Of a DNA stretch of 5,235 bases, positions 5,235 to 5,235 are shown piece by piece (position 1 is the first letter of the stretch; each line of letters begins with the position of its first letter). The stretch comes from Spirochaetaceae bacterium (GTDB taxonomy: Bacteria; Spirochaetota; Spirochaetia; Treponematales; Breznakiellaceae), in assembly GCA_031265025.1 (NCBI GenBank), contig JAISDF010000213.1, forward strand, positions 1 through 5,235, in the 5' to 3' direction. Under the pieces are notes generated by a model. The model was not told the origin of the DNA. It worked only from the letters and a program-made list of their open reading frames with translations, and made no database searches. The position numbers and the translations under genes are program-made.

Positions 5235-5235
5235 G

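Overview
The window looks like a piece of a spirochaete chromosome, most likely a Treponema-type or relative with GC slightly above 50% (judged by eye). The pointers are an alpha-glucan phosphorylase with a DUF3417-type N-terminus, a FliL-like C-terminal tail at the right edge, and hairpin-rich intergenic DNA. None of these proves the taxon. No mobile element, tRNA, rRNA or CRISPR array is visible.

Layout: the left edge (1-801, + strand) carries the 3' part of a conserved protein of unknown function. Its closest recalled relatives are secreted or cell-wall-associated actinobacterial proteins. It converges on a minus-strand gene, 886-3426, for glycogen/alpha-glucan phosphorylase (GT35). Two back-to-back hairpins separate the pair. 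The second is a perfect bidirectional terminator that contains the phosphorylase stop codon. Upstream of the phosphorylase on the same strand lie an anti-sigma factor with a zinc-binding motif and two membrane segments (3483-3974), an ECF sigma factor (3984-4535) and a small three-helix membrane protein resembling DUF6249 (4532-4873). The membrane protein and sigma genes overlap by 4 nt. The sigma stop codon is part of the anti-sigma ribosome-binding site. These three genes are therefore one translationally coupled unit, with a plausible sigma-70 promoter at 4911-4939.

The 265-nt intergenic stretch 4874-5138 holds that promoter, three CCCCGG repeats and a run of three strong hairpins (5034-5140) without U-tracts. 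The right edge (5139-5234, minus) is the last 31 codons of a FliL-like protein.

How the genes may work together (inference): a membrane-bound anti-sigma factor with almost no extracytoplasmic domain holds the ECF sigma factor, and the small membrane protein encoded first in the unit is a candidate partner in sensing. The phosphorylase follows after only 56 nt with no clear terminator, so glycogen breakdown may share transcripts with the sigma cassette.
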